Shown: piece after piece, positions 44,942-53,457 of the stretch
How positions within the stretch are numbered: the first letter of the stretch is position 1
How the letters are laid out: each line of letters begins with the position of its first letter
Source of the DNA: Sinanaerobacter chloroacetimidivorans
Lineage (GTDB): Bacteria > Bacillota > Clostridia > Peptostreptococcales > Anaerovoracaceae
DNA length: 64,000 nt
Direction of reading: 5' to 3'
NCBI RefSeq assembly: GCF_018128545.1
Contig: NZ_JAGSND010000007.1
Coordinates: 1 to 64,000 of the forward strand
The notes under the pieces: model-generated
Databases searched by the model: none
Told to the model about the DNA's origin: nothing
What the model saw: the letters and a program-made list of their open reading frames with translations, nothing else
Position numbers and translations under genes: made by a program

Positions 44942-44971
44942 GGGAATTAGAGCGTGCATGCTCTAATTCCC
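44942..44971 (+). repeat. Perfect 12-bp inverted repeat just before the response-regulator gene
   Basis: gggaattagagc / gctctaattccc with loop gtgcat; the right arm ends seven bases before the ribosome site (AAGGAG) of the regulator gene. There is no T run after it. It could be an attenuator, mRNA stabiliser or an operator. Confidence 0.75.
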
Positions 44972-44985
44972 TTACCAAGGAGTTG

Positions 44986-45684
44986 ATGAATTTGAGGAAC
45001 AAAGATATCTTGATCATTGAAGACGATAAAGCAATCGTAAGGATTCTGGAGCTGGAGTTCAAGCATGAAGGCTATACGTATGACGTTGCGCTGGACGGCA
45101 AGGACGGGCTGGATAAATTTCAAAGCGGCCAATACGGAGTGATTTTGCTTGACTTGATGCTGCCGGAAATCAGTGGTCTGGAGGTTTGCAGAAAAATACG
45201 CAAAGTATCAAATGTTCCGATCATTATGCTGACAGCCAGAAGAGATATTACCGATAAGGTGATCGGATTGGACCTTGGTGCGGATGATTATGTAACAAAG
45301 CCGTTTGAAATGGAGGAGCTGTTGGCAAGGATCAGAGCCGGTATCAGAAGGGGAAACGCCAGGACTGATGAAATGAAGCTCCTGGAGCTGGCGGACCTGA
45401 GCCTGAATGTCAAGACCAGAGAGGTGATCAAGCATGGGGATCCGATCGATCTTACAAAGACGGAATATGATCTTCTGGAATACTTATTTACCAATAAGGG
45501 GCGTGTTTTAACGCGAGATCAGATCCTTGAACATGTTTGGGGCTATGATTTTGTCGGGGACGACAACGTACTGGATGTATATATCCGATATTTAAGAAAC
45601 AAAATCGATTACCCCTATGATGTGAAACTGATCCATACGGTCAGGGGTGTTGGCTATACAATGAAGGAGCAAACGGAAAGATGA
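44986..45684 (+). CDS. OmpR/PhoB-family response regulator of the NEW3 module
   Basis: 232 residues from ATG 44986; TTG 44992 is also possible because the AAGGAG site is only three bases from the ATG. Receiver domain with D56 as phospho-acceptor (LLDLMLPE) and KPFEMEE; winged helix with LTKTEYDLLEYLFTNKGRVL and VYIRYLRNKID. It overlaps the kinase gene by four bases and is likely to bind the shared repeats at 40602 and 47072. Confidence 0.92.
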   Translation: MNLRNKDILIIEDDKAIVRILELEFKHEGYTYDVALDGKDGLDKFQSGQYGVILLDLMLPEISGLEVCRKIRKVSNVPIIMLTARRDITDKVIGLDLGADDYVTKPFEMEELLARIRAGIRRGNARTDEMKLLELADLSLNVKTREVIKHGDPIDLTKTEYDLLEYLFTNKGRVLTRDQILEHVWGYDFVGDDNVLDVYIRYLRNKIDYPYDVKLIHTVRGVGYTMKEQTER

Positions 45685-47057
45685 AACAGTTTAAATTGAG
45701 TAAGATCTCACATAGGCTGACGATGATTTATGCGCTGCTTTTTTTTGTTGCGATCGCCCTTGTGAATGCCGCAACACTGATCAGTATCAATTATTATATC
45801 AACCAAACATCAGAAGAGCAGCTTGGGCTTGTAAATCAAGCGATCATTAATGAAGTAAAAACCCTGGAGAATATTCCAAATATCGATATAAAAAACATTT
45901 CAAAGATGATCAATAATGTGGATATCAATCTGATATACCATGACAGGGTGATCTATAACTCCGGCGAAAAATATGATCTGCCGCTCAATCCAGACAATAA
46001 AACTGTGGTTTCCAAATCAGGCGAAACCAAAATCATGTATTTGAACGACACTTTTACCTTGCAGGACGGAGAAAAAGTCGGCGTCCAGATCATAAAGGAT
46101 ATGGACAATGAACAAAACTATCTCCATGCGCTTTCCGGCATTATGCTTATGATTGATGCAGTAAGTTTGATTCTTTCAATAATAGTAGGATATATCGTCA
46201 GCAGAAACGCATTAAGCCCAATCGATAAGATAACAAATCAGGCAAAAAAGATCGGTGCGAGCAATCTTGGCACAAGAATCGAGATCAACGGCCCGGACGA
46301 CGAACTAAAGCGTCTTTCTGATACCTTTAACGAATTCATTTCCAGAATCCAAATTGCTTATGATAAGCAAAACCGATTTACATTGGATGCTTCTCATGAA
46401 CTGGCCACTCCACTGGCCGTCATCAAAGGATACATTGACATCCTTGACCGGTGGGGCAAGGACGACAAGGCCGTTCTGGCGGAGGGCATAGAATCAGTGA
46501 AAGTTGAATTGTCAAATATGACCAGCCTGCTGGATACGCTGCTTTTTCTCTCCAAATGTGATAATGAGATCTACCATTTGGAAAAAGCCAGATTTTCGCT
46601 AAATGACTTGGTCGATGAGATAGTGAAAGAAACTGGATTTGTTGATGAAAAGCATTCTATTTTTGTTACGGGGGACAATGACAGAGAAGTAAAAATAGAA
46701 GGTGATCGCCGCCTGATTAAACAAATGATCAGAGCTATTGTGGACAACAGTATCAAATACTCTTCCGACAATGGAATAATTGACATCGATTACAGGATAA
46801 CTGGAAGGAATGCAGCTATTTCTGTTTCAGATAACGGTATTGGAATCCCTGAAGCGGATCTTCCTCATATATTTGACCGCTTCTACAGGGCGGACAAAGC
46901 GAGATCTCGATCAATAGGAGGCGCCGGCCTCGGACTGTCTATCGTAAAATGGATCGTTGATGTTCATCAGGGAACGATACACGCGGAAAGTAAGCCGGGC
47001 GATGGAACTAAAATTGTCATAGAACTGCCTGTTGGATCAGATAATCATCTCTCATGA
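45681..47057 (+). CDS. Sensor histidine kinase of the NEW3 module
   Basis: 458 residues: helices at about 14-37 and 149-172 with an extracellular sensor domain of about 110 residues, HAMP (173-225), HisKA with H239 (DASHELATPLAVIKGYID), and ATPase with N box (IVDNSIKYSS), SDNGIGIP and GGAGLGLSI. Typical intramembrane/extracellular sensing kinase. The neighbouring surface proteins (NEW3, calcium-repeat lipoprotein, PepSY) could feed its signal. Confidence 0.92.
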   Translation: MKQFKLSKISHRLTMIYALLFFVAIALVNAATLISINYYINQTSEEQLGLVNQAIINEVKTLENIPNIDIKNISKMINNVDINLIYHDRVIYNSGEKYDLPLNPDNKTVVSKSGETKIMYLNDTFTLQDGEKVGVQIIKDMDNEQNYLHALSGIMLMIDAVSLILSIIVGYIVSRNALSPIDKITNQAKKIGASNLGTRIEINGPDDELKRLSDTFNEFISRIQIAYDKQNRFTLDASHELATPLAVIKGYIDILDRWGKDDKAVLAEGIESVKVELSNMTSLLDTLLFLSKCDNEIYHLEKARFSLNDLVDEIVKETGFVDEKHSIFVTGDNDREVKIEGDRRLIKQMIRAIVDNSIKYSSDNGIIDIDYRITGRNAAISVSDNGIGIPEADLPHIFDRFYRADKARSRSIGGAGLGLSIVKWIVDVHQGTIHAESKPGDGTKIVIELPVGSDNHLS

Positions 47058-47071
47058 TTTTTTCAGTCAAT

Positions 47072-47115
47072 TCTCAGATTCATTTTATTTTAATCTCATC
47101 TTCGGTATTTATGAT
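47072..47115 (+). promoter_or_regulatory. Response-regulator repeats and promoter of the PepSY gene
   Basis: Three 11-bp units: TCTCAGATTCA, TTTTATTTTAA, TCTCATCTTCG (47072-47104). The -10 is TATGAT (47110-47115) and there is no good -35, as expected for an activator-dependent promoter. It matches the repeats at 40602 in sequence, spacing and distance to the -10. Confidence 0.7.
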
Positions 47116-47197
47116 GTAAATATAGGAGGTAGATCAAGCTAAACAGCAAAGAGAATTATATGAATCAACCAAAAGGTAGTAAAAAGGAGATGAAAAA

Positions 47198-47692
47198 ATG
47201 AACAAAAAAGTTATAACATTAGTATTGGTAGGCGTAATGGCTCTCGGGGGCACGGTCGTTGCCTATGCGACTACAAATAATGCGGTAAGTACAGCGCCGA
47301 ATTCTTCGCCCCAGGCAGTATCGGAAGACCAATCAAAAGATCAAGAGGATCAGAACAAAGAATCAAATGATGATCAGGAACTGACAGCTGCAAACACAAA
47401 GACGGCGATCACAGAGGATCAGGCAAAACAGACAGCATTGGCTTCGATCAAGGACGGAACAGTTCAATCGATTCAGCTGGAAGATGAAGACGGCGTCGTC
47501 GTGTACGGCGTTGAAATTAAATCCGGAAACTCAACTTATGATGTAAAAGTCGATGCCAATACCTGCTCTATCGTGAAATCCGAACAGGATAATGAAAACG
47601 GCGAGAAAGGCAAAATAGAGAAAGAATCCCAGGATAATGACAATGTAGAGCACGAAAATGACAGTGAAGATCCTGCCGGATATGAAGACTGA
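47198..47692 (+). CDS. Secreted PepSY-domain protein
   Basis: 164 residues: signal peptide with cleavage expected near AYA-TT (about 27), an acidic Asp/Gln/Asn-rich linker, and one PepSY domain (about 70-125, AITEDQAKQTALASIKDG then GVVVYGVEIKSG), and an acidic C-terminal tail. PepSY proteins act as inhibitors or sensors at the cell surface. It follows the kinase, has AAGGAG before the ATG, and has its own regulated promoter. It ends in a strong terminator. Confidence 0.87.
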   Translation: MNKKVITLVLVGVMALGGTVVAYATTNNAVSTAPNSSPQAVSEDQSKDQEDQNKESNDDQELTAANTKTAITEDQAKQTALASIKDGTVQSIQLEDEDGVVVYGVEIKSGNSTYDVKVDANTCSIVKSEQDNENGEKGKIEKESQDNDNVEHENDSEDPAGYED

Positions 47693-47719
47693 ATAAATAA
47701 AAATTCCTTCTATAAACAG

Positions 47720-47748
47720 CAATGCTCTCACTAAAAAAGAGAGCATTG
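47720..47748 (+). terminator. Terminator after the PepSY gene
   Basis: Perfect 10-bp stem caatgctctc / gagagcattg with loop actaaaaaa, followed by a T-rich stretch. Confidence 0.85.
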
Positions 47749-47875
47749 TTTATTATAGTAAAATAAGTGGTATAGAAAATTAAACTTATTCACATTTTGA
47801 CTCACCAAGAAGTTTTCTCCAATATAATCAAAACATTAGATTATTTAATAAGTACGATCGAATGATGAACAATAA

Positions 47876-47907
47876 AAACCAGGCTTGCAGAGTGTTGAGC
47901 CTGGTTT
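47876..47907 (-). terminator. Terminator of the ferredoxin gene
   Basis: Perfect 10-bp stem aaaccaggct / agcctggttt with a 12-base loop; on the minus strand it is followed by T's. It lies about 30 bases after the ferredoxin stop. Confidence 0.8.
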
Positions 47908-47937
47908 CTATCTTTATAAATATGATGGAGAGTTATC

Positions 47938-48135
47938 TTATTTCATTGCAAACGCAGCATGGGGACAAACTTTGGTACATTTCCCGCAACCGATGCATTT
48001 CGATGCATCATACGATATTCGGCTTTTAAAAAATCCTTCTTTTATACGAGTGACAGCCCCTGCAGGACAAACTCTTGTCACAGGGCAAAATGGGGACTGG
48101 TCACATTTCGATTCATTATACTTTGCTTTTTTCAT
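47938..48135 (-). CDS. Small 4Fe-4S ferredoxin-like protein
   Basis: 65 residues. Cluster 2 is canonical (CIGCGKCTKVCP). The first motif is altered, CDQSPFCPVTRVCPAGA, with the spacing of a ferredoxin whose first cluster has a long gap. This pattern occurs in small electron carriers and subunit-like ferredoxins of Clostridia. It is a monocistronic leftward gene with a GGAGG-like site (GAGGTTTCA) before the ATG. The redox partner is unknown. Confidence 0.85.
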   Translation of the reverse strand: MKKAKYNESKCDQSPFCPVTRVCPAGAVTRIKEGFFKSRISYDASKCIGCGKCTKVCPHAAFAMK

Positions 48136-48248
48136 TGAAACCTCCGATAGATATACCTTCGCTAAGACACGTCACTATTAATACGTACTTTTGAAGTTAT
48201 CATATCAGAGAAAATAGAAGATCTCAGTGAGTTTATCACAAAACTAAA

Positions 48249-49700
48249 TTAAAAATGTAATAGAAATTCCGTCCCCCCCGATGGACTGCTGGTTACCGAT
48301 ATCTGGATTCCGTGCCGTTCCGCAATCTGCTTTGCAATGGCAAGACCAAGTCCGGTTCCGTTTTTATTTTGCTCGGATTTCGATTTGTAAAACCGTTCAA
48401 AGATATGAGGCAAGTCTTCTTGTGGAATGCCGGCACCTTGATCATAGATTGATACAACTCTGTCTTTGAGGGATACGGATACGACGCTGAATTCGGGAGA
48501 AAATTTAACTGCATTGTCTATGATGATCATGATCATCTGGCGGATACGTCCATAGTCGCCTGTGATATTGCATAGTGAACTGCTTTGATGCTCATATTGA
48601 ATTGCAATATGCTTTCCGGAAGCCGCATTTCTTGCGCTTCGTATTACATCATTCAAAACGTCGCACAGGCTCAGATCCCGCATCTCTATTTTAAAGTCAA
48701 CATTCTGCAGTCTGGATAGCTCCAGCAGATCGTCAACAAGTCTTTGCAAGAAGACACTTTCGTTCAGCATCTGAAGGTAATAATCCTTTATTTGATCAGG
48801 ATCGGTAACAACGCCATCGTGAAGAGCCTCCAAGGAACCCCGGATGACGGTCACCGGAGTGCGAAGTTCATGGGAAATATTAGCTACGAAATCACGGCGG
48901 AGCTGCGCCAGCTTTTCACTTTCTCGGCTTGCGAGAGCCAGCCGTTCGCTTAGAATATCAATTGCTGAAGCAAGCTCACCGATTTCATCCTTGGCATCAA
49001 CTCCAGTTTTAACAGAATAGTCGCCGCCTGCCAGCTGAACCGCCGAACTTTTCATTTTCTTCAGAGGCTTTGTAAAGGAAATTGCCAATATAACCGATAA
49101 GATGATCGACAGCGCAAGTGCAATGAAAACACTGACCGTGAGAATCCCAAAACCCTGTCCAACCGCGTCATCAATACCTTTTACCGGAGAATGGAGCAGT
49201 AAGGCTCCGACTACTTTGCCATCTTTCTGAATGGGGATTCCGACTGTTAAGGTGGGTGATTTCAACAAATCACTGAAGCCTTCGCTGAACGTTGTATTGC
49301 CTTGGAAAACTTCCTTTACAACGGTATCGGCATCTTTCGGCAGATCTGCATAATTAAAAGACTGGTTACTCATAGGCCCTATTGTAATCAATTCGAGGTT
49401 TTCGTCTACGATCCAGACATCTGCACCTGCGATATCGTCTAAAAAGCGAAGGTAAGCCATGTATCCTCCCTGGCCTCCACCCGCCATTCCCGTTCTTGAG
49501 CCGGGGCTGAAATGAGTTTCTCCAATCAGGCCGGATAAGGTGTCAGCCATTGCAATTGCGCGGCTTTCAAGTTCTGACTTTTGCAAGTCAACGGTATGCG
49601 CTTTGAAAAGCATCATAAAGACGCTGCCGATGATAATGGAAAACAGAAGCAGCGTAATGGAAAAATAAGCAATCAGCCGATAAGCAATTTTATTTCTCAT
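48249..49700 (-). CDS. Sensor histidine kinase
   Basis: 483 residues. Helices at about 11-33 and 188-209, with an extracellular domain of about 150 residues containing a Gly-rich loop (GMAGGGQGGYM), HAMP (210-262), HisKA with H277 (ANISHELRTPVTVIRGS), ATPase with N box (IIDNAVKFSP), YDQGAGIP and NGTGLGLAI. It pairs with the regulator at 49690, which it overlaps by 11 bases. Both point away from the DUF2680 gene. Confidence 0.92.
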   Translation of the reverse strand: MRNKIAYRLIAYFSITLLLFSIIIGSVFMMLFKAHTVDLQKSELESRAIAMADTLSGLIGETHFSPGSRTGMAGGGQGGYMAYLRFLDDIAGADVWIVDENLELITIGPMSNQSFNYADLPKDADTVVKEVFQGNTTFSEGFSDLLKSPTLTVGIPIQKDGKVVGALLLHSPVKGIDDAVGQGFGILTVSVFIALALSIILSVILAISFTKPLKKMKSSAVQLAGGDYSVKTGVDAKDEIGELASAIDILSERLALASRESEKLAQLRRDFVANISHELRTPVTVIRGSLEALHDGVVTDPDQIKDYYLQMLNESVFLQRLVDDLLELSRLQNVDFKIEMRDLSLCDVLNDVIRSARNAASGKHIAIQYEHQSSSLCNITGDYGRIRQMIMIIIDNAVKFSPEFSVVSVSLKDRVVSIYDQGAGIPQEDLPHIFERFYKSKSEQNKNGTGLGLAIAKQIAERHGIQISVTSSPSGGTEFLLHF

Positions 49701-50385
49701 AATTTTTTCCCTCGAATTTGTAACCGACGCCCCAAATGGTTTTTATATCCCATTCTTCGTGCGGTATAGCTTCCAACTTGGCTCGCAGGCGTTTGACGTG
49801 AGAGTCTACCGTGCGGCTGTCGCCAAAATAGTCATACCCCCATAAACTGTTCAACAGGTTGTCGCGGGAAAAAACTTTATTTTTATTTGTTGCCAAGGTC
49901 CATAGCAACTCGATCTCCTTTTTTGTCAATGGGATATTGATATCATCAATTGCAGCTGTGTAATCATCGAGATTAATGATTAGATTACTGTAACTGAATT
50001 TCTGCTGCGGCTGATCCTCTGTGCGGGAAATCCGGCGTAAAATAGCGCGGACTCTTGCCATGACTTCTCCGGGGGAGAAAGGCTTGTCAATGTAGTCGTC
50101 AGCGCCTATGTCCAATCCCATAATTTTTTCGAAATCTTCACCTCTGGCAGTGATCATGATGATCGGAACACTATAATCTTTTCTAATTTCACGGCATACT
50201 TCAAAGCCATCCATTTGAGGCATCATAACATCGAGCAAAACGACGTCCGGTTTAATCTTCTGAAACAGATCCAGCGCTGCTAGTCCGTCATACGCAACGC
50301 TTGTTACAAAACCCTCTTTCTTTGCATATTCCTCTAAGATTGAAGTAATTTGCTTGTTATCATCCGCAATCAGAATCGTTGTCAT
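49690..50385 (-). CDS. OmpR/PhoB-family response regulator
   Basis: 231 residues: receiver domain with phospho-acceptor D52 (LLDVMMPQMDG) and KPFSPGE; winged helix with LTKKEIELLWTLATNKNKVF and SHVKRLRAKLE. It precedes and overlaps its kinase gene. The divergent gene at 50583 (DUF2680) shares the intergenic region, where autoregulation is plausible, but I saw no perfect 11-bp repeat there. Confidence 0.92.
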   Translation of the reverse strand: MTTILIADDNKQITSILEEYAKKEGFVTSVAYDGLAALDLFQKIKPDVVLLDVMMPQMDGFEVCREIRKDYSVPIIMITARGEDFEKIMGLDIGADDYIDKPFSPGEVMARVRAILRRISRTEDQPQQKFSYSNLIINLDDYTAAIDDINIPLTKKEIELLWTLATNKNKVFSRDNLLNSLWGYDYFGDSRTVDSHVKRLRAKLEAIPHEEWDIKTIWGVGYKFEGKNYEK

Positions 50386-50582
50386 AATATCTCACCCCAT
50401 ATTGTATGTTGTTTTATTATACCATATCGTAAATTTAGAGTTATGACAAAAGTTTGTCTTTTATAATTGAAATACCTTATTTTTAGAAATTTAAAAACAT
50501 AATTTTGCCACATTTTATGAGTAATCTATCATCATAGCAGATAAAGCTAAAAACAGTTTCATGGAAACAGGAGGTAATTAAA

Positions 50583-51059
50583 ATGAAAAATTTCAAAAAA
50601 CTTATCATGGTGGGAGCTATGGTGACAATGATTGGTGCCGCATCGGTCACTGCTTTTGCAGCTTCCTCATACAGCACGCCTGCCGAAGCCGTAGCTGGTT
50701 TGACCGGTAAAACAGTAGAGGATGTAACGGCAGAAAGATATGAAACCGGAAAAACATATGGAACCATTGCAAACGACGCTGGAAAGCTGGAAGAATTCCA
50801 GACTGAAATGCTTCAGATCAAGAAAGATATTCTGGCAGACAGAGTGGAGGCCGGTTTGATGACACAAGAAAGGGCCGATGAAATCATCGCAGCGATAGAG
50901 AATAATCAATCCGCTTGTGATGGCACAGGATCACTTAGAACAGGACAAAGAATGGGTGCCGGGTTTGGCAGCATGAACGGCGGACAAGGATACGGGCAGG
51001 GAAATGGCCAAGGTATGCGTGGCTTCGGCCAGGGCGGCGGATTCTGCCAGGCACAATAG
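50583..51059 (+). CDS. Secreted DUF2680 protein with a Gly/Gln-rich tail
   Basis: 158 residues: signal peptide (KNFKKLIMVGAMVTMIGAAS, cleavage near AFA-AS at about 27), a helical DUF2680 domain (about 40-110; ERADEIIAAIENNQ is typical), and a Gly/Gln/Met/Arg-rich tail (NGGQGYGQGNGQGMRGFGQG) ending in a Cys-containing FCQAQ. Domain function is unknown. It is divergent from the two-component system at 48.2-50.4 kb and may be its target. AGGAGG is well placed before the ATG. Confidence 0.85.
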   Translation: MKNFKKLIMVGAMVTMIGAASVTAFAASSYSTPAEAVAGLTGKTVEDVTAERYETGKTYGTIANDAGKLEEFQTEMLQIKKDILADRVEAGLMTQERADEIIAAIENNQSACDGTGSLRTGQRMGAGFGSMNGGQGYGQGNGQGMRGFGQGGGFCQAQ

Positions 51060-51104
51060 CAATACGCAACAACTTTTTAAACCAATAAATATTGCGAAAC
51101 AAAC

Positions 51105-51144
51105 GAAGGGGATGGGTTTCTGACAGAAAGGGCTCATCCTCTTC
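51105..51144 (+). terminator. Terminator-like hairpin after the DUF2680 gene
   Basis: Arms gaaggggatg / catcctcttc with an inner stem tttct / agaaa and a small bulge. No strong T run follows. Confidence 0.55.
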
Positions 51145-51286
51145 TCGTATTCGCAGGTGTTTGAAAAATGTGATTTAATCACGGTTAAAATTCTTCGATT
51201 TGGTACAATAAAGTAAATATGTACCGATGAAAACACTGGGATGCGGACATATATATTAATAGAGGCTATGAAGAAAGGGAGAATCA

Positions 51287-51958
51287 ATGGACTATCTGAT
51301 ATCGTTTTTGGAAGGTACCGTTACATTTATTTCACCATGCCTTCTGCCAATGTTGCCGATCTATGTTTCTTATTTTGCGGGACAGAACACAGACGGACAA
51401 AATAGATCTACAATCAAAAATGCCATGGGATTTGTACTTGGGTTTTCACTTGTGTTTATAATGCTGGGTGCCTTTGCGGGTACAATTGGGGGCATCTTGA
51501 AAGAGCATAGCACAATCGTTAATGTCATCGCAGGAAGTATCGTCGTCCTTTTTGGATTGAATTTTATGGATATCATCAAACTCCCGTTAATCAATTCGCA
51601 CAGGCAATTCAGTTCGAAGGCGGTTAAAACGGGATTTTTATCATCAGTTGTATTTGGCATCATTTTTTCAATCAGCTGGACACCATGTGTCAGTGCATTT
51701 TTAGGTTCTGCATTGATGCTTGCGGCATCCACCGGAGACAGCATTCACGGAATTTTGATGCTTTTGAGCTTCTCCCTCGGTCTTGGAATACCATTCCTTG
51801 TAAGCGCCGTTTTAATTGAACGGTTAAAATATACATTTGAAATTATCAAGAAAAACTACCGGAGAATCAATTTGATCTCTGGAGGATTGCTCGTTATAGT
51901 CGGTTTCATGATGGCAACAGGCATGATGGGATATTTTCTGTCGATCCTGACATTTTAG
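51287..51958 (+). CDS. ccdA: CcdA-type thiol-disulfide transmembrane protein
   Basis: 223 residues, six helices, no N-terminal periplasmic domain (CcdA rather than DsbD). The two redox cysteines are C18 in FISPCLLPMLPIYVSYF and C134 in ISWTPCVSAFLGSALML. It passes electrons from cytoplasmic thioredoxin to the outer face, and in this case to the TlpA-like protein encoded 8 bases downstream. The two probably reduce disulfides in surface proteins; the ferredoxin and cysteine-containing DUF2680 tail nearby are of interest but not linked by evidence. Confidence 0.92.
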   Translation: MDYLISFLEGTVTFISPCLLPMLPIYVSYFAGQNTDGQNRSTIKNAMGFVLGFSLVFIMLGAFAGTIGGILKEHSTIVNVIAGSIVVLFGLNFMDIIKLPLINSHRQFSSKAVKTGFLSSVVFGIIFSISWTPCVSAFLGSALMLAASTGDSIHGILMLLSFSLGLGIPFLVSAVLIERLKYTFEIIKKNYRRINLISGGLLVIVGFMMATGMMGYFLSILTF

Positions 51959-51966
51959 GAGGAATT

Positions 51967-52542
51967 ATGAATAGTAAAAGTAAAACAATAATTGGCGCAG
52001 TTGCCTTCATCGTATTTCTTGTATTTGCATATTTTGCGTATACGACTTTGTCGGATAATTACAATAAAAAAGAAACCTTGCCGGATACTTCATCTTCGCA
52101 GAATGCCACTAAACAGGCTGCTCCGGATTTTACGGTATATGATGCCCAGGGTAACGAAGTCAGATTGTCCGATTTTAAAGGAAAACCGGTCGTACTCAAC
52201 TTCTGGGCTTCCTGGTGTCCTCCGTGCAAGGGGGAAATGCCGCATTTTAATGAAGTATATGCCGATGAGAAGGACAATGTTGTCTTCATAATGGTAGATA
52301 TGGTTGATGGTCAGCGTGAAACACAAAAAAAGGGACAGCAGTATGTCGGCGACCAGGGCTTTGATCTTCCGGTCTATTTTTACAATCAGCAGCAGGCAGC
52401 GGCCACATATGGGATATCTTCCATACCTACAACCGTTTTTATTGATAAAGACGGGAATATCGTTACAGGCTATCAGGGAGCGATTGATAAGGAAACGCTG
52501 CTTGATGGAATAAAATCAATTAATAGCGGAACGAATGATTAA
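51967..52542 (+). CDS. TlpA/ResA-like thioredoxin
   Basis: 191 residues with an N-terminal membrane anchor (about 7-29) and an extracellular redoxin/AhpC-TSA domain. The active site is C84-P-P-C87 (NFWASWCPPCKGEMP), with cis-Pro in the loop ISSIPTTVFIDKDG. It receives electrons from CcdA. GGAGG (overlapping the CcdA stop) precedes the ATG. Confidence 0.93.
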   Translation: MNSKSKTIIGAVAFIVFLVFAYFAYTTLSDNYNKKETLPDTSSSQNATKQAAPDFTVYDAQGNEVRLSDFKGKPVVLNFWASWCPPCKGEMPHFNEVYADEKDNVVFIMVDMVDGQRETQKKGQQYVGDQGFDLPVYFYNQQQAAATYGISSIPTTVFIDKDGNIVTGYQGAIDKETLLDGIKSINSGTND

Positions 52543-52676
52543 TATCTGGGAATACTTTAAATATTGATTCAGTTGTGTTACTATGAGTTTTCAAGGTGTC
52601 CCGCAGGAAGACGTTTCGACTGATCTTAGATATCTATGATGATTCCTGCCGATGCGCAGAAATGAGGAGTTGATTT

Positions 52677-53438
52677 ATGAATCCTATTGCATTTTATATA
52701 TTTGGAATTAGCATAAGGTGGTATGCTATTTTTATTTCAACCGGTATGCTAATAGGGATCATCATAGCAAAATATAACTGCAAGTATCGGAACATTGATT
52801 TTGACAGTGTCCTTGATGTGGTGCTGATATCATTGCCTATGGGTATTATTGGCGCCAGACTGTATTATGTGGTGTTTCAATTTAATGACTATAAGGATAA
52901 CCTGATAAGCATATTGAATATCCGGCAAGGCGGATTGGCTATCCACGGCGGAATCTTGTTTGCAGTGCTTGCCGCATATTTTGTTACGCGGCATAAAAAG
53001 CTAAGCTTCTTAAAAATGGCGGATGCAACTGCACCGTCAATTGTCATAGCACAATCCCTGGGAAGATGGGGGAATTTCTTCAACGGCGAGGCGCATGGCG
53101 GCCCGGTATCGTATGGCTTCATTCAGCACTTTCCAAGCTTTATCCAAAATGGAATGCTGATTGACGGCGTGTACTACCAGCCGACATTTTTATATGAATC
53201 GACCTGGAATTTCGCGGTTTTTATTATTCTTATGATTACCCTGAGAAGAAGCAGAAATAACGGCCTTGTATTCTTTACTTATCTAGGACTGTATTCAGCT
53301 GGAAGATTTCTGATTGAGGGATTAAGGACTGACAGTTTAATGCTCGGCCCGTTTAGGATTGCACAATTAGTAAGTTTGATTGGAGTCGCTATTTGGATAG
53401 CATATCTCATTTTAAATAGAAAGAGTTATAGAAAATAG
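52677..53438 (+). CDS. lgt: Prolipoprotein diacylglyceryl transferase
   Basis: Transfers diacylglycerol to the lipobox Cys of prelipoproteins. 253 residues, seven helices, with the essential blocks [11 protein letters not shown] and [15 protein letters not shown] and the C-terminal [16 protein letters not shown]. It is 134 bases after the thioredoxin gene, so possibly separately expressed; the interval has a gcaggaa / ttcctgc inverted repeat (near 52606 and 52645). Its presence agrees with the lipoprotein at 44168. Confidence 0.95.
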   Translation: MNPIAFYIFGISIRWYAIFISTGMLIGIIIAKYNCKYRNIDFDSVLDVVLISLPMGIIGARLYYVVFQFNDYKDNLISILNIRQGGLAIHGGILFAVLAAYFVTRHKKLSFLKMADATAPSIVIAQSLGRWGNFFNGEAHGGPVSYGFIQHFPSFIQNGMLIDGVYYQPTFLYESTWNFAVFIILMITLRRSRNNGLVFFTYLGLYSAGRFLIEGLRTDSLMLGPFRIAQLVSLIGVAIWIAYLILNRKSYRK

Positions 53439-53457
53439 AATTGTTTTAGAAATCTAT

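Noticed and set aside
50386..50582. Response-regulator repeat between the two-component system and DUF2680 gene
   Set aside because: TTTTG and TTTTA units are 10 rather than 11 bp apart and the region is too AT-rich to be convincing.
52543..52676. Riboswitch before lgt
   Set aside because: Only a 7-bp inverted repeat is visible; no conserved core of a known riboswitch could be recognised.
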